Source: Allobaculum sp. Allo2
Lineage (GTDB): Bacteria; Bacillota_I; Bacilli_A; Erysipelotrichales; Erysipelotrichaceae
Direction of reading: 5' to 3'
Length of the DNA: 64,000 nucleotides
Assembly (NCBI RefSeq): GCF_022701175.1
Contig: NZ_CP078088.1
Location: 1,922,001 to 1,986,000 of the forward strand
Below, piece by piece: positions 40,343 through 49,391 of this stretch (positions are counted from its first letter, which is position 1; every line of letters begins with the position of its first letter). A program made the translations under genes and the position numbers. The notes under the pieces were generated by a model, which worked only from the letters and a program-made list of their open reading frames with translations, had not been told where the DNA came from and ran no database searches.

Positions 40343-40912
40343 CTATTTCCATTTGTCCAGTTTCTTCTGGAACGGACTGACAGGCTCGTGATTGATGGAT
40401 GTTCCAAAAGGCGTAGAACCGGTTGCTCTTGCCTTTTCGCCTGCCTGTCTTTCTGCCTGAAGCAGTGCCGCCATCTTCTGAATGTTGGCGTTCGTGTCTT
40501 CGGCATCCTTGCCTACAACGAAATCGAGTACATCGTTGGACACAGTCAGCTTGTAGTCTTTCGAAAAGATCTCTGCAGCGCTCTTTCTCAGTTCCGCCTG
40601 CTTCTGTGCCTGTTCCAGTTTGGCCACCTGCTCTTTGAGGCTCTGCGCCTCTTTCTGAGCCTGCTCCAGTTCATAGGCGCGTTTCTGGTCCGCGTTCATC
40701 TTCGCCAGCTTCTCGCCTTCCTTACGGGCATCATCAACGGCTTTATCCCGATCAGCCGCCCACTTAGCGAATTTTGCGCTGATGATCTTGTCCAGATCAG
40801 CGTCTGTATACTTGGCAGCTTCGCCTTTTGGCCCTTCTGCCGGTTTGCCCTGCTCATTTGCCGGGGCGTTGTCTGCTTCGTCAGCAAAACGCTGAAGATT
40901 CAGTTTTTCCAT
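40343..40912 (-). CDS. Scaffold protein (DUF4355), with an LQRFA N-terminal tag
   Basis: 189 residues, intact. The N-terminus is MEKLNLQRFADE. A long helical, Glu/Lys/Gln/Ala-rich middle (KEAQSLKEQVAKLEQAQKQ) is the scaffold coiled coil, and ends in FGTSINHEPVSPFQKKLDKW. It shapes the procapsid and is removed before packaging. The first ten residues match the L27-type Prp substrate pattern LNLQxFA with Arg at x. Confidence 0.85.
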   Translation of the reverse strand: MEKLNLQRFADEADNAPANEQGKPAEGPKGEAAKYTDADLDKIISAKFAKWAADRDKAVDDARKEGEKLAKMNADQKRAYELEQAQKEAQSLKEQVAKLEQAQKQAELRKSAAEIFSKDYKLTVSNDVLDFVVGKDAEDTNANIQKMAALLQAERQAGEKARATGSTPFGTSINHEPVSPFQKKLDKWK

Positions 40913-40999
40913 GATGTTCCTCCCGGTTTAACGTCATGTCGGACGATTCTTCCAGAGCTTTTAATGCCGTCCCTGCCTGGGCATAGAAAAAGCGGACCG

Positions 41000-41317
41000 T
41001 TAAGCCCGCCCAATCTTCAGTTGAACATATTGGGGATAGGCCTGTTCAAGAGCCTCAATACCTGTGAGAAAGAAGTTCAGATAATCCCTTGCTTCCTCCT
41101 CTTCCCTCCCTCTGATGATCGGATCAGGGGTGATCTTAATTACAGATACTTTTTCATTCTCTGTAATGGCTTTGACTACACACTTCGGCAGAGCTCTTTT
41201 GAGCGTTTCATACAGGGTAGAAACCGCGGCGCATACGATATCCGATCCGGCTGGTGCATAGCCCGCATGACCTTCAATCGAGATGTAGGAGCGCAGATCT
41301 GTTTTAACAGTGATCAT
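41000..41317 (-). CDS. Prp-like cysteine protease (phage-encoded)
   Basis: 105 residues from MITVKTDLRSY. The diagnostic block GHAGYAPAGSDIVCAAVSTL carries the catalytic His (GHAGY) and Cys (DIVCAAVS) of the Prp family. Prp in staphylococci cuts the N-terminal LNLQFFA-type extension of ribosomal protein L27, and host Prp also trims scaffold and capsid of some phages. This prophage encodes its own copy next to three proteins carrying the tag, so it is probably the prohead maturation protease. It overlaps the preceding small membrane gene by 14 bases. Confidence 0.85.
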   Translation of the reverse strand: MITVKTDLRSYISIEGHAGYAPAGSDIVCAAVSTLYETLKRALPKCVVKAITENEKVSVIKITPDPIIRGREEEEARDYLNFFLTGIEALEQAYPQYVQLKIGRA

Positions 41318-41474
41318 TGTTAGAGCTCTCTTTGGCAGCCTGGCGGAGCACTTCAGCGTGGATACAGTCAATTCTGATCCGTTCTTCAGCTTCCTCGGTC
41401 AATCCGCAGGCAAATTCAAAGAGAAGGAATGCGTAGATCAGAACGATCAGTAGGAAGAGCAAGAATTCAGTCAT
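41304..41474 (-). CDS. Small N-anchored membrane protein
   Basis: 56 residues. GGAGG upstream of ATG. MTEFLLFLLIVLIYAFLLFEFAC is a membrane segment, then an acidic amphipathic tail. Its start overlaps the previous gene's stop and its stop overlaps the Prp start. No family recognised. Confidence 0.6.
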   Translation of the reverse strand: MTEFLLFLLIVLIYAFLLFEFACGLTEEAEERIRIDCIHAEVLRQAAKESSNNDHC

Positions 41475-41619
41475 TGCATTCCTCCCACAGCATTTTGAAA
41501 AACTGCCATATCCAACGCAATGCGATCACCACACCTCCAATGAGAAAAGCAGCTGCAAGCAGCGCCAACGATCCGCCAAGCAAGCAGATGACGATTCGGT
41601 TCAATACTTCTTCTGTCAT
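41467..41619 (-). CDS. Small membrane protein
   Basis: 50 residues from MTEEVLNRIVI, with a single hydrophobic helix of about 25 residues (CLLGGSLALLAAAFLIGGVV) and the end WQFFKMLWEECND. A longer reading from 41712 is unlikely because it overlaps the upstream gene and lacks a ribosome site. Confidence 0.55.
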   Translation of the reverse strand: MTEEVLNRIVICLLGGSLALLAAAFLIGGVVIALRWIWQFFKMLWEECND

Positions 41620-41621
41620 TT

Positions 41622-41807
41622 TTACTCCATGACCTTGCGGATCGCCAGGATCGCCGCAAAGATCACAACGATTGCTAGCGGGATCCAAATAGGTGCCAGC
41701 ACCCACCACCATGACCAGGTAATATATCCGGTCAGTTTAAGCACAACAAAAGCGATGGTAAGCAGCCCGCAAAAGCCGATCCCACCGCTCTGTTTGTTAT
41801 CGTTCAT
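41622..41807 (-). CDS. Small two-span membrane protein
   Basis: 61 residues: MNDNKQSGGIG then two hydrophobic helices (FCGLLTIAFVVLKLTGYI and WWWVLAPIWIPLAIVVIFAAILA) and a short basic end. Two adjacent tiny membrane genes look holin-like in form, but position inside the head module and absence of a lysin weaken that idea. Starts inside the previous gene. Confidence 0.5.
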   Translation of the reverse strand: MNDNKQSGGIGFCGLLTIAFVVLKLTGYITWSWWWVLAPIWIPLAIVVIFAAILAIRKVME

Positions 41808-42096
41808 TTTTTCTCCTTTCGGGAATCTCGATTTCGCCGCTCATCAGTTTAGGCAGCAGATAGTCTCTCATCTGTGCCAGCATTTCATTCTCTAAGTTGT
41901 TGAGCAGCACGACTCTGTTTACCCACATCTGCATAAACTGGGTAAAAATTTCGGGAAGAACTTCCTTGCTTTTGAATCGGATGGTAAGTTCTCGGCTTCT
42001 GGTAAATGTTAAATAGTCTTCCGATTCCAACTTGATCCCAGACAACTTCTGAATCATGTTCGCTACTTCATCGCTGTTTTTTTCTGCTGTTCCCAT
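41797..42096 (-). CDS. Small protein resembling the C-terminal end of type I specificity subunits
   Basis: 99 residues from an ATG with AAGGA 4-5 bases upstream. The ending LLNNLENEMLAQMRDYLLPKLMSGEIEI closely follows the L-x2-LR-x-LLPKLMSGEI tail of HsdS proteins. The first half (TFTRSRELTIRFKSKEVLPE) is not recognised. It follows the adenine methyltransferase, overlapping it by 34 bases. It could be a structural partner of the methyltransferase, but without target-recognition domains. Confidence 0.6.
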   Translation of the reverse strand: MGTAEKNSDEVANMIQKLSGIKLESEDYLTFTRSRELTIRFKSKEVLPEIFTQFMQMWVNRVVLLNNLENEMLAQMRDYLLPKLMSGEIEIPERRKNER

Positions 42097-43201
42097 AAAT
42101 CCTTCTCAAAACCTAGTTCTTTAGCCAGCGTTTCGTTGATGGTCAGTTTGCAGGCGTTTTTCTGTCTGACAATAGAGTTATAGCGTTCTGCAATCCATTC
42201 CAGTTTGGTCTGCTCCTGTTCGTCTGGATCTGTATTCAGATAAAGACCGGGCGAAAGACGGCAATCATTCTTTATCAGTAAATCAGCGCTCCGAAAAGTC
42301 GAAAAATCAGTATCCAGACGGTAATTGACAGCCTTCGTGATGTTTTCGATTGCTTGATCATTCAGAACGTTCAGTTCTTTGCGATAGATCCGCCCGGTAT
42401 GCGATGTTCCTCCGTACTGTCCTCTCTGCTCACGAACTTCTTTTGAAGCCAGCCTTGAGGCATCAATCAGCATCACGTGATCAGCGGGTTCATGAGAGAG
42501 AACCAGAACACAGACAGGAATTGATGTAGAAAGAAACATTTTTCAGGGCATTTGATGACAGCCTTCAGGCGCCCGGATTGAAGAAGCGAACGAACAACGC
42601 TTTTATCCTTCGTCTCGTTGAGAATTCCCGCCGGGAGAATCACTGCGGCTCTTCTTGCCGTTCGATCGAGCGCAGACAATACAAATGACCAGTTACCCGT
42701 ATTTGCGGGCGGCCAAAGGCTTGCGGGCTGGATGTTAAAAGGCGGATTCGAGATAGCCCCGTCCGCCTTTGTCTGATCTGTCAGAAAGGTCAGTGCGTCA
42801 GCCTGGACAACTTCAGCATCCAGTCCATGAACCGCATAGTTGAATCGAAGGCAGGCCGCTGCTTTTGGATCCAGCTCGATTGCTTTGATCTTTGTGTCTG
42901 GATCAGCATAGAGAGAAAGAGATCCGGTTCCTGCGCACAGATCAACAAGCGTCCTGCATGGTCCGACAAGATGTAGCAGAAGCTTTGAAAGCGAAGGCGG
43001 CGTATAGTCCTGTTTCAGCCCTTCCCGATCCGCCAGATAGTACTGATAGAATTCACGGATCCAATCCCGATCTGTTCCGAACTCTTCCTGGTACCTTTCG
43101 ATCAGATCCGAACTGCTGCGATTCAGAATCTCTGGTACTTCTTCGACTTTATCGGTTTCCAGCATACGCAGGAATCTGTCTTTGAATTCCAGAAGTTCCA
43201 T
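42063..43201 (-). CDS. N6-adenine DNA methyltransferase, HsdM-like (one apparent frameshift)
   Basis: About 380 residues after repair. SAM motif I is VDLCAGTGSLSLYAD; catalytic motif IV is NPPF in DGAISNPPFNIQP; AAVILPAGILNETKDKSVVRSLL and IKCPEKMFLSTSIPVCVLVLS are usual N6_Mtase segments. One base near 42535 joins the two halves. A front segment ending KQDYTPPSLSKLLLHLV is the HsdM-type lead-in. AGGAGGG precedes the ATG. No restriction subunit is present, so it is probably an orphan phage methylase (anti-restriction or packaging-linked). Confidence 0.82.
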
Positions 43202-43246
43202 CTGTTACCCTCCTTTCGAGCAAAAGAAAAGAGCCGGTTAGCGGCT

Positions 43247-45172
43247 CTAATATGCAACTCCATTCATAAATTCAGTGTAGTAAACGTTCTGGCCAATTTC
43301 TCGAAGTTCATCCAATAACTCTTCATATCCATTTGGTGCATTAGACTTTAAATGATTTGGACGAGAATAGTCGAACCAGGGCTTCAGCAATTCGTAGAGC
43401 TCATCTTCTTTCGCCTTAGCAACCACGTATTCATCTTTTTCAAGTAATTTTCTTTCTTCGAATTTGCTCATATCGTCCTCCACTAAGTAAAAGGTCCTCA
43501 ATTCAGTATATACTTCATCATACTTTCCCAAACCAAGTGTTTTTGCAGAATAAGCACTAATATTTTCTAAATCGTACTTTGGGAGATATTTTAAGACCTT
43601 TTCTTCAGCATATCGATGCCGATAGGAAAAATATTCGTTTCTGGTTTCTTGAGTAATCTCACAGATCTTCTCCCGATATTCTTTAGCATCTTTCCAGTGA
43701 AACAGCTCGTGAATCATCGTCACGTCCAGGTTATGCGGCATTAAGGATTTGTCATTAGGATCAAGCTCAAAGGCAGTTTTATTCGTCAGATAATAACCTA
43801 GTTTTAAAACGTCCTGTACCGGATCGTAAGCCGCCAATGCTCCTGTACTAAGTGTTGTATCGTTGACAATGATTATTTTTGTGTTCCCCAAATCGCTTAG
43901 GCCGTGAGCCTTCATGGCCGTCTGAACCGCTTTATTGACCTCATGTACCTGTCGCGATTTAACATGAACGCCTTCTTCTACATACCAGTTTTTCGTTCTT
44001 CAATTGGATAGGCTTTTCGCTCTTCTCGAAAATTCGTTGTAAACGTTTCAGGCTGTTCTGCATTTAAACTAACAGTCTTATATTCCTGCTCCTCCTGATG
44101 CGCTTTGAATTCAATTTCATGGTTCTGCGCTTCCCACTCTTCCCACGTCAGTGCGTCCTCGTCGTCCTCATGCTCTTCCATATAGTCGCACCATTCATCG
44201 AACGCAGCCTCATCAAAGTCCTTATCGCCGTCTTCGTCTCTGGCTTCATACGGGGCAATGGAGCAGCGGCAGTTTGGATGCATTGGCGGAGCGTTCTCGC
44301 CGGATGCCAGTCGTGGCAGCGGGAAGTGCTCCCCGTTGATTGCCTGGCATTCTTTGCAGCAGTCTGGATTGGCAATGATTTGGAACTCATCAAATCCACA
44401 GGCCTTAAACGAATCCAGGGATGCCTGAACTCTCACCCGGCTCAGCTCCGTCGAAATGAGCCTCTGGCACTCTCGGGTTGTTTTCCCCGTTGCCTTTTTA
44501 GCTCTCTGGTGAACGGTGCCGCACCCTTTCCCAGAATCAAACAGTCCTGAAGCGCTTTGTTCAGGACTTTTTTAGTTTCGCCTGCTGGGTGCCCCAGATC
44601 CGATCGGAGAAGGTCGCTCCATGGAAGGACGCGTGAGCGATGGTGCTTACGTGCTTCAGGTTGGTAAGTACCGTATCGCCCAGAATGCCGGCCTGTCTTG
44701 TGTAGGTCTGCAGGATGCGGTCATTGAGAGCGTCCTCAACGACGCTGCAGGCTTTGCGCTGGGCGTTGGCAATCCGCAGGCTGATCTGGCGCTTGAGCAT
44801 ATCCAGACGGGCAATCTTCATGGCGGTGTTGTAGCGCTTCATGTCCTGATCGGCTTGCTGGGTGAAGTAGCTTTTGGCTGCGTCATGCGCCCACGTTCCC
44901 GCCGCCATGTCTTTTGCTGCATCTTCACAGTAGCGTTTGGCCAGACGGAAATAGTAGCGGATATCGGTCCGATCCAGATACTGCTTCGCCAGGGCATAGG
45001 TCAGGCCGTTTTCATCAGCGTACTTCTGATAGAACACCGCAATCTGTTCGCTGATTTCATCGTTCATCGTCTGATAGATGTCCTGCAGCTTCTGGTGCCA
45101 CTGCACATTGTTTGCCTGGCACTCCTTCGTCCAGTCGTCTTCCCGCTCCTGCCAGTACTTACTGGAGGCCAT
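43247..45172 (-). CDS. MuF-type minor head protein fused to an HExxH domain (three apparent frameshifts)
   Basis: About 642 residues after repair. Residues ~1-300 are SPP1 gp7-like: helical front (LAKRYCEDAAKDMAAGTWAHD), then RECQRLISTELSRVR (MuF R-x4-TE block), and the metal-like site CCKECQAINGEHFPLPRL and MHPNCRCSIAPYE. An acidic linker follows (~360-410). One A added to the A4 run near 43980 carries the frame through NWYVEEGVHVKSRQVHEV into ~250 more residues with VTMIHELFHWKDAKEYREK, an HExxH zinc-site motif. The other breaks are near 44563 and 44535. It overlaps the portal stop by 14 bases. MuF proteins with enzymatic tails are known as phage-carried polymorphic toxins; whether this is one is inference. 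Confidence 0.7.
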
Positions 45173-46547
45173 AACCGCCCTCCGTCTCTTCCAGGCTGTC
45201 TTCCTCTTCCGGGGTCACAGACGGGTGAGAATCGAAGTCCATGAGCGGCTGAGGCTCCTGTTCCTGTTCGATTTTCTCAAGCTCTGCCTTCGGATCCGAC
45301 ACGATCGAGAGTAATGAGAGCTGTGTTTCATGGGAGACGATGCCGGACAGCTGTGCAGCTGTCTGTGCCTCTTCCAGGCGATTCTTGGGAAGGTTGCGGC
45401 TTGTTGTTACCTGCAGTTCCTTCCATGTGTTCTCATCGCTGACGTTGGTCTTGAGAGTCGCCCAGATCTTGTAGCGCTTGCGCAGGCTCTTCTCAATCTT
45501 GCGATCAAAGCCGGATGCCAGATTGCTCATCGCCTGCAGTTTGTAAGCCAGGGCGGTTCCGCTTGAGGCATTGCCAAAGCTTTCATCGCTGATGTTGGCC
45601 ACCATCGAGATCTGGTAGATCTGCCGATCCAGACGGTCCAGCAGATTTTCCTGCGTGGAGTCAGCTGTCGGCTTGGCCATGAAATCAACCTGCGTGCCCG
45701 TCGTATCGCCATAGATTGGCAGGTTGATGATCCGGTTCTCACGGATCCGTTTCACTTCTTCATCGTCGATATCCACGCCGATCAGCTTCATGTAAGCTTC
45801 GGCGAAGGCGTCAACGTCATTGGCTTTTTCACCGATTGCTCGGTTATAGGCTTCGATCAGGCCGGTGACGTTCTCATACAGACCAAGGCGCTGACGGTTC
45901 ATCAGATACTCGACAACCGGAATCAGTCCGTATGGATTGTCAAGCGTTTCAATGAACTTTCCTTTGTCGAAGCGAATGATCTGATCTCTGGTCAGCACTT
46001 CGCCAAACAGTTCGCCCTGGCTGCCTTCAATCTCATGAACGGCATAGCGAACCGCAAACAAGGCTCTGTTCCGGACTGTATCGTCGTAAACGATAAAAAG
46101 CTCCTTCGGCGTGCAGACTGTCATTCTGGTCTTTGCTTCCTCGTCCTGGTAGAGGTACTCGAAAGCATGGCCATAAATGCAGACATCCTGAAAGAGCTCG
46201 TATTCATGATCAGACAGTTCATTTTCGTTCTGAAATTCGCGCATGGCTTCGGCTACCGTATCATCTGGATGGCTTTCCTTGATTGGAATGCCGTAGGCGT
46301 ATCCCAGAAACGTTTCTGTGATGTAGCGCGGGTAATTGATCGCCAGCCGGTTATCGGGCTTCCAGTCCGGCTTATCTGGCTGCTGATAAATGCTGTGGAA
46401 GCCTTTGTACATTTCTTCAAGGTACTTGTAGCGCTGCATCCGGCTGGCATGCTTGTCGATGAACCGCTTGACCAGCGCATAGTCAAGGTTCACATCTGTC
46501 TCGCAAATCAGAGGTTCCGGAAGCTGATATGGTCTTTTGGTACTCAT
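45159..46547 (-). CDS. Portal protein (SPP1 gp6-like)
   Basis: 462 residues, intact. Recognisable blocks: YLEEMYKGFHSIYQQ, NRLAINYPRYITETFLGYAYG, FGNASSGTALAYKLQAMSNLA (portal stem/wing) and the polar C-terminal tail ending EEDSLEETEGGYG. It forms the dodecameric ring through which DNA is packed. Separated by 0-1 bases from the terminase. Confidence 0.92.
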   Translation of the reverse strand: MSTKRPYQLPEPLICETDVNLDYALVKRFIDKHASRMQRYKYLEEMYKGFHSIYQQPDKPDWKPDNRLAINYPRYITETFLGYAYGIPIKESHPDDTVAEAMREFQNENELSDHEYELFQDVCIYGHAFEYLYQDEEAKTRMTVCTPKELFIVYDDTVRNRALFAVRYAVHEIEGSQGELFGEVLTRDQIIRFDKGKFIETLDNPYGLIPVVEYLMNRQRLGLYENVTGLIEAYNRAIGEKANDVDAFAEAYMKLIGVDIDDEEVKRIRENRIINLPIYGDTTGTQVDFMAKPTADSTQENLLDRLDRQIYQISMVANISDESFGNASSGTALAYKLQAMSNLASGFDRKIEKSLRKRYKIWATLKTNVSDENTWKELQVTTSRNLPKNRLEEAQTAAQLSGIVSHETQLSLLSIVSDPKAELEKIEQEQEPQPLMDFDSHPSVTPEEEDSLEETEGGYGLQ

Positions 46548-47812
46548 TTAGAATCCTCCTTTGATCGAACGAACCTTCACAGATCCGCGCTGGATGGGCT
46601 CCATCGCATAGCGCATGGCGTCCATCAAATGGTTGAAATCATCGATTGGCTTGTTGATCGAATTGCCAAACTTGTCTTTGTCCCACTGGTAGTTCTGAAT
46701 CTCCGTGATGAAGTTCACGCAGCGCGGCTTGATGATGATCTCGTAGTCCTGGATAAACTGAACGCCGGCTCGTATGGAGTCGGCGCCTTTTTCGATCCGT
46801 TGATTTTCAAGCCCAGACGGGCAAGCTCATAGATTGACTTTGGATCTGCGCAGTCGGCGACGATCCGGTTCTTGCAATATCCCAGAGCCTCGATCCGCTC
46901 ATAGATCCGGCTGTTGGTCATGCCCTTTTCGTAGATCTCATCCCACACCCAGAGTTTTCGATTTGCCTTGTCAGCGAAGCCCACGAAAAAGCGGTTGGAT
47001 CGTTGGTAAAACCAAAGTCCAGACCGCTTACGGTGACTGCGTCTCCAATGTCGGTAATTTCAAAATCCCGAATGTGGAAGTTCTCATAAACGAGACCATC
47101 CACGATTCCCCAGTTGCCCAATCCGGCAACCTCATAGCGCCTCGGATTGCGCTTTTTCATGTCTTCAAGCAGCTGTAAATCGTCGTCATCCAGCCATTCG
47201 TTGCAAAGGTAGTTTGTGGTAAGGGCAAGGATGTTTTCGCTCTCAGGAGCGTCAAAAATCGCTTTTGAGCCAATGATGCTCATTCCACGGGTTGAATGTT
47301 ATCGTCCATTGCTTCCAGAGTCCGTCAGGCAGTTCGCCTCGGATCGACTCATCCAGCGTGCTGAAATCTTCTTCGCTGGTCAGCTCGTAGGCTTCTTCGA
47401 TCCATCCCCAGCAAAGAGATCCAACAGGCACTGTGATCGACGTAACCTTCAGCGGATCGTCCAGGCCACGGAAAAGAATCTTCTGCCCGGTAGGCTTGTA
47501 TGTGGCCTCCAGAGGCGACAGCTTGAATTCCCAGAAGCGGGAGCACTTCAGACGCTGACAGGCCCACTGCAGATCCGTAAAACAGCTGTCTTTGAGCGTT
47601 CTGTACGTCTTGCGGACAACCAGCAGGTTGGATCCCGGGTGCTTCATCAGGTTGTAGATGAACCAGAGCGCCGTCGTCTTGGACTTCTTGGACGCTCGGC
47701 TGCCTTTGACAACCCGGTAGCGACCTTTGAAATTCCAGAACGTCTTATAGCCTTTTCCGACAATGTCCGGCAGGTAGATCTTCTCAGTCTTCAAGATCGC
47801 TTTCTCCTGCAA
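46548..47812 (-). CDS. terL: Terminase large subunit (three apparent frameshifts)
   Basis: About 422 residues after repair. ATPase part: GRYRVVKGSRASKKSKTTALW (Walker A-like), CWGWIEEAYEL (Walker B), ITFNPWNEHHWLK. Nuclease part: SGLDFGFTNDPTAFF, IVADCADPKSIYELARLG and DDFNHLMDAMRYAME, with the expected Asp residues. Breaks near 47285, 46990 and 46790 each need one base. Stop at 46548-46550 touches the portal start. It cuts and pumps phage DNA with ATP. Confidence 0.9.
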
Positions 47813-48203
47813 AGACAGGCGTAGCGACTTCCATTTCGACTTTGTCCTTGAACATGCCGTACGCCTTGCCGATCAGCTCAAGCGCCCGGATGCGATCCTG
47901 CGTTTTGGATTTAACCTCTTTGATGTCGCCATCCATCGTCAGCAGCTGATCCGTTGTTTCTTCGCGCCCGATCGCTGTCAGACGCTCCATGACCTCCTTG
48001 GCATCCATGGTCTTTTCGTCGTGGATCTTAGCCAGGGCAACGTTAATGTATTCGTTGACGCTAACATTTCCTAACAGCCTTGCAGCTGCAGCACCTGCAA
48101 CGTCAGTGCTCTTCACGTTCTTATAAACAGCCAGGTAGGCCTGAGTGGCGTTCAGACCGTTGGCTAAGTATTCATCGCAGAACTGTTTCTGTTTTTCAGT
48201 CAT
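47784..48203 (-). CDS. terS: Terminase small subunit
   Basis: 139 residues, Terminase_2 pattern: TEKQKQFCDEYLANGLNATQAYL, then RLLGNVSVNEYI and a coiled C-terminal (RIRALELIGKAYGMFKDK). Intact. It recognises the pac/cos site and loads the large subunit, whose start it overlaps by 29 bases. Confidence 0.92.
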   Translation of the reverse strand: MTEKQKQFCDEYLANGLNATQAYLAVYKNVKSTDVAGAAAARLLGNVSVNEYINVALAKIHDEKTMDAKEVMERLTAIGREETTDQLLTMDGDIKEVKSKTQDRIRALELIGKAYGMFKDKVEMEVATPVFAGESDLED

Positions 48204-48332
48204 CTCTCAGACCTCCTTTCTTCTCAAAACGTACCCGATCCCGTCACTGCATGAAAAAATTGTTCACAGCCGCTTCGGGCCTGCGGTATCAGAGAAAGAA
48301 ATCGGACGGTTCGGATACGCATTTCAGAAGAC

Positions 48333-48399
48333 GGCGGCAAGCCAGGACTTGAACCCGGATCTCCCCTCAGAGGGCTCTACGCTTGAGCTACTAGCCGCC
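48333..48399 (-). tRNA. tRNA-like sequence, anticodon arm too short
   Basis: 67 bases. A GGCGGC/GCCGCC closing stem, a D-arm GCTC-loop-GAGC and a normal T-arm (CCGGG-TTCAAGT-CCTGG) are clear. Between the D and T arms only about 15 bases remain, against some 23 in a normal tRNA, with CCTC-TGA-GGGG. It may have lost bases in the C/G runs during sequencing, like so many genes here, or be a decayed phage tRNA. No anticodon can be stated. Confidence 0.35.
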
Positions 48400-48402
48400 A
48401 TA

Positions 48403-48490
48403 TGGCGCCGGATGGAAGATTCGAACTCCCGGACCCTCTCGGATCCTCTGTTTTCAAGACAGCTGCCTTAAACCACTCGGCCAATCCGGC
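48403..48490 (-). tRNA. tRNA-Ser (anticodon TGA), inside the prophage
   Basis: 88 bases with encoded CCA. Acceptor GCCGGAT / ATCCGGC, anticodon loop CTTGAAA giving TGA, a long variable arm GGATCCGAGAGGGTCC and T-loop GAGTTCGAATC. It lies between the late activator gene and the terminase. A complete class II tRNA. Confidence 0.92.
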
Positions 48491-48567
48491 AAAGAAAAGC
48501 CGCCCATTTCTGGACGACTTTCAACACTATCATTTTAGCACCTTGAATCGTGTGCGTTGTGCACAGT

Positions 48568-49014
48568 TTAGAGCAATCCGCTTGCCACCGCCAGAGATGG
48601 CGGAATCTTTTCAAGACATCTGATAATCCGCATCCTTACTCCTGAGGCTGTATACCCGATCTCCTGACCGATCTCCCAATAACGCTTACCCTCGATATAT
48701 GCAGCCTGCAGGATTGGCTGGCTTTCGCTCTCGATCATGCCGATGAACCTCTCGATCTGTGCGGCCTGCAGGCGATACTGTGCGGCTTTACGCTCTGCCT
48801 CAAGCTGATCCGAGAAGATCTCAAGATAGGCCGATTCCTTAGGTCTTCCGGATCCGCCTGGCTCGTGGCTGTAGCCGATTGCTCCAGGCGTCGCCAGATC
48901 TTCGTACTTGGCCTGAAGCATTAGTGCCTCGCGGTCCTTTTCGCGGGCCATAGCCAGCAGATCAGAGTAGGATTCAAGTCGCCGTTTTACCGATCGTACT
49001 TCGTATGCGTTCAA
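48568..49014 (-). CDS. ArpU/DUF1492-like late transcription activator
   Basis: 148 residues from a TTG start with GAGGAGG upstream. An N-terminal helical coiled part (VRSVKRRLESYSDLLAMAREKD) leads to a sigma-region-4-like helix-turn-helix (AAYIEGKRYWEIGQEIGYTASGVRMRIIRCL). Placement just before the terminase is where ArpU/RinA-type regulators switch on packaging and structural genes. Confidence 0.75.
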   Translation of the reverse strand: MNAYEVRSVKRRLESYSDLLAMAREKDREALMLQAKYEDLATPGAIGYSHEPGGSGRPKESAYLEIFSDQLEAERKAAQYRLQAAQIERFIGMIESESQPILQAAYIEGKRYWEIGQEIGYTASGVRMRIIRCLEKIPPSLAVASGLL

Positions 49015-49029
49015 TGCTGTTGCCTCCTC

Positions 49030-49391
49030 TCAGACGCGAGTCCAATGATATCCGCCTGCCGTGAGATGCGAGTTTTCAGGAAGCGAAGCTCTGCACAGCG
49101 AACTGCGACTAGCTCCTGTTTTCGCGGATCCCTCTCTAAGAGACTTGAAAACTTCTCCAGTCTCGACGCACTTGACTTTGACTTTCACGCGCGGTGAGCG
49201 CCTCGACAGTCTTTGGATCTTATCCTCTGGATTGACGTACTCCCAGTGAAGGCCTCCGGCTGTTCCTCCGTTGGCCAGAGCCGAAAAAGATCAGAAATCC
49301 CCATTTCGTCCATGGCGATCGAAGTAGAATCAAACTCGGTCCCCGTTTCGACACAGCGGACAGGGCGCGGACGCGATCCTCCTTTTTTCAT
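49030..49391 (-). CDS. Stand-alone tandem NUMOD1-like DNA-binding protein (one apparent frameshift)
   Basis: About 120 residues after one base is added near 49250. Two repeats are visible: RCVETGTEFDSTSIAMDEMG ... GGLHWEYV and KCVETGEVFKSLREGSAKTG ... GGYHWTRV. The pattern CVETGxxFxSxxxAxxxxGxSxxxLxR...AGGxHWxxV is the NUMOD1 module known from the DNA-binding end of homing endonucleases. No GIY-YIG or HNH nuclease is attached here. Likely starts at MKKGGSRPRP, 49391. Role unknown. Confidence 0.6.

Noticed and set aside
41467-41807. Holin pair in the prophage
   Set aside because: Two short membrane proteins look holin-like, but there is no endolysin nearby and they lie among head genes.
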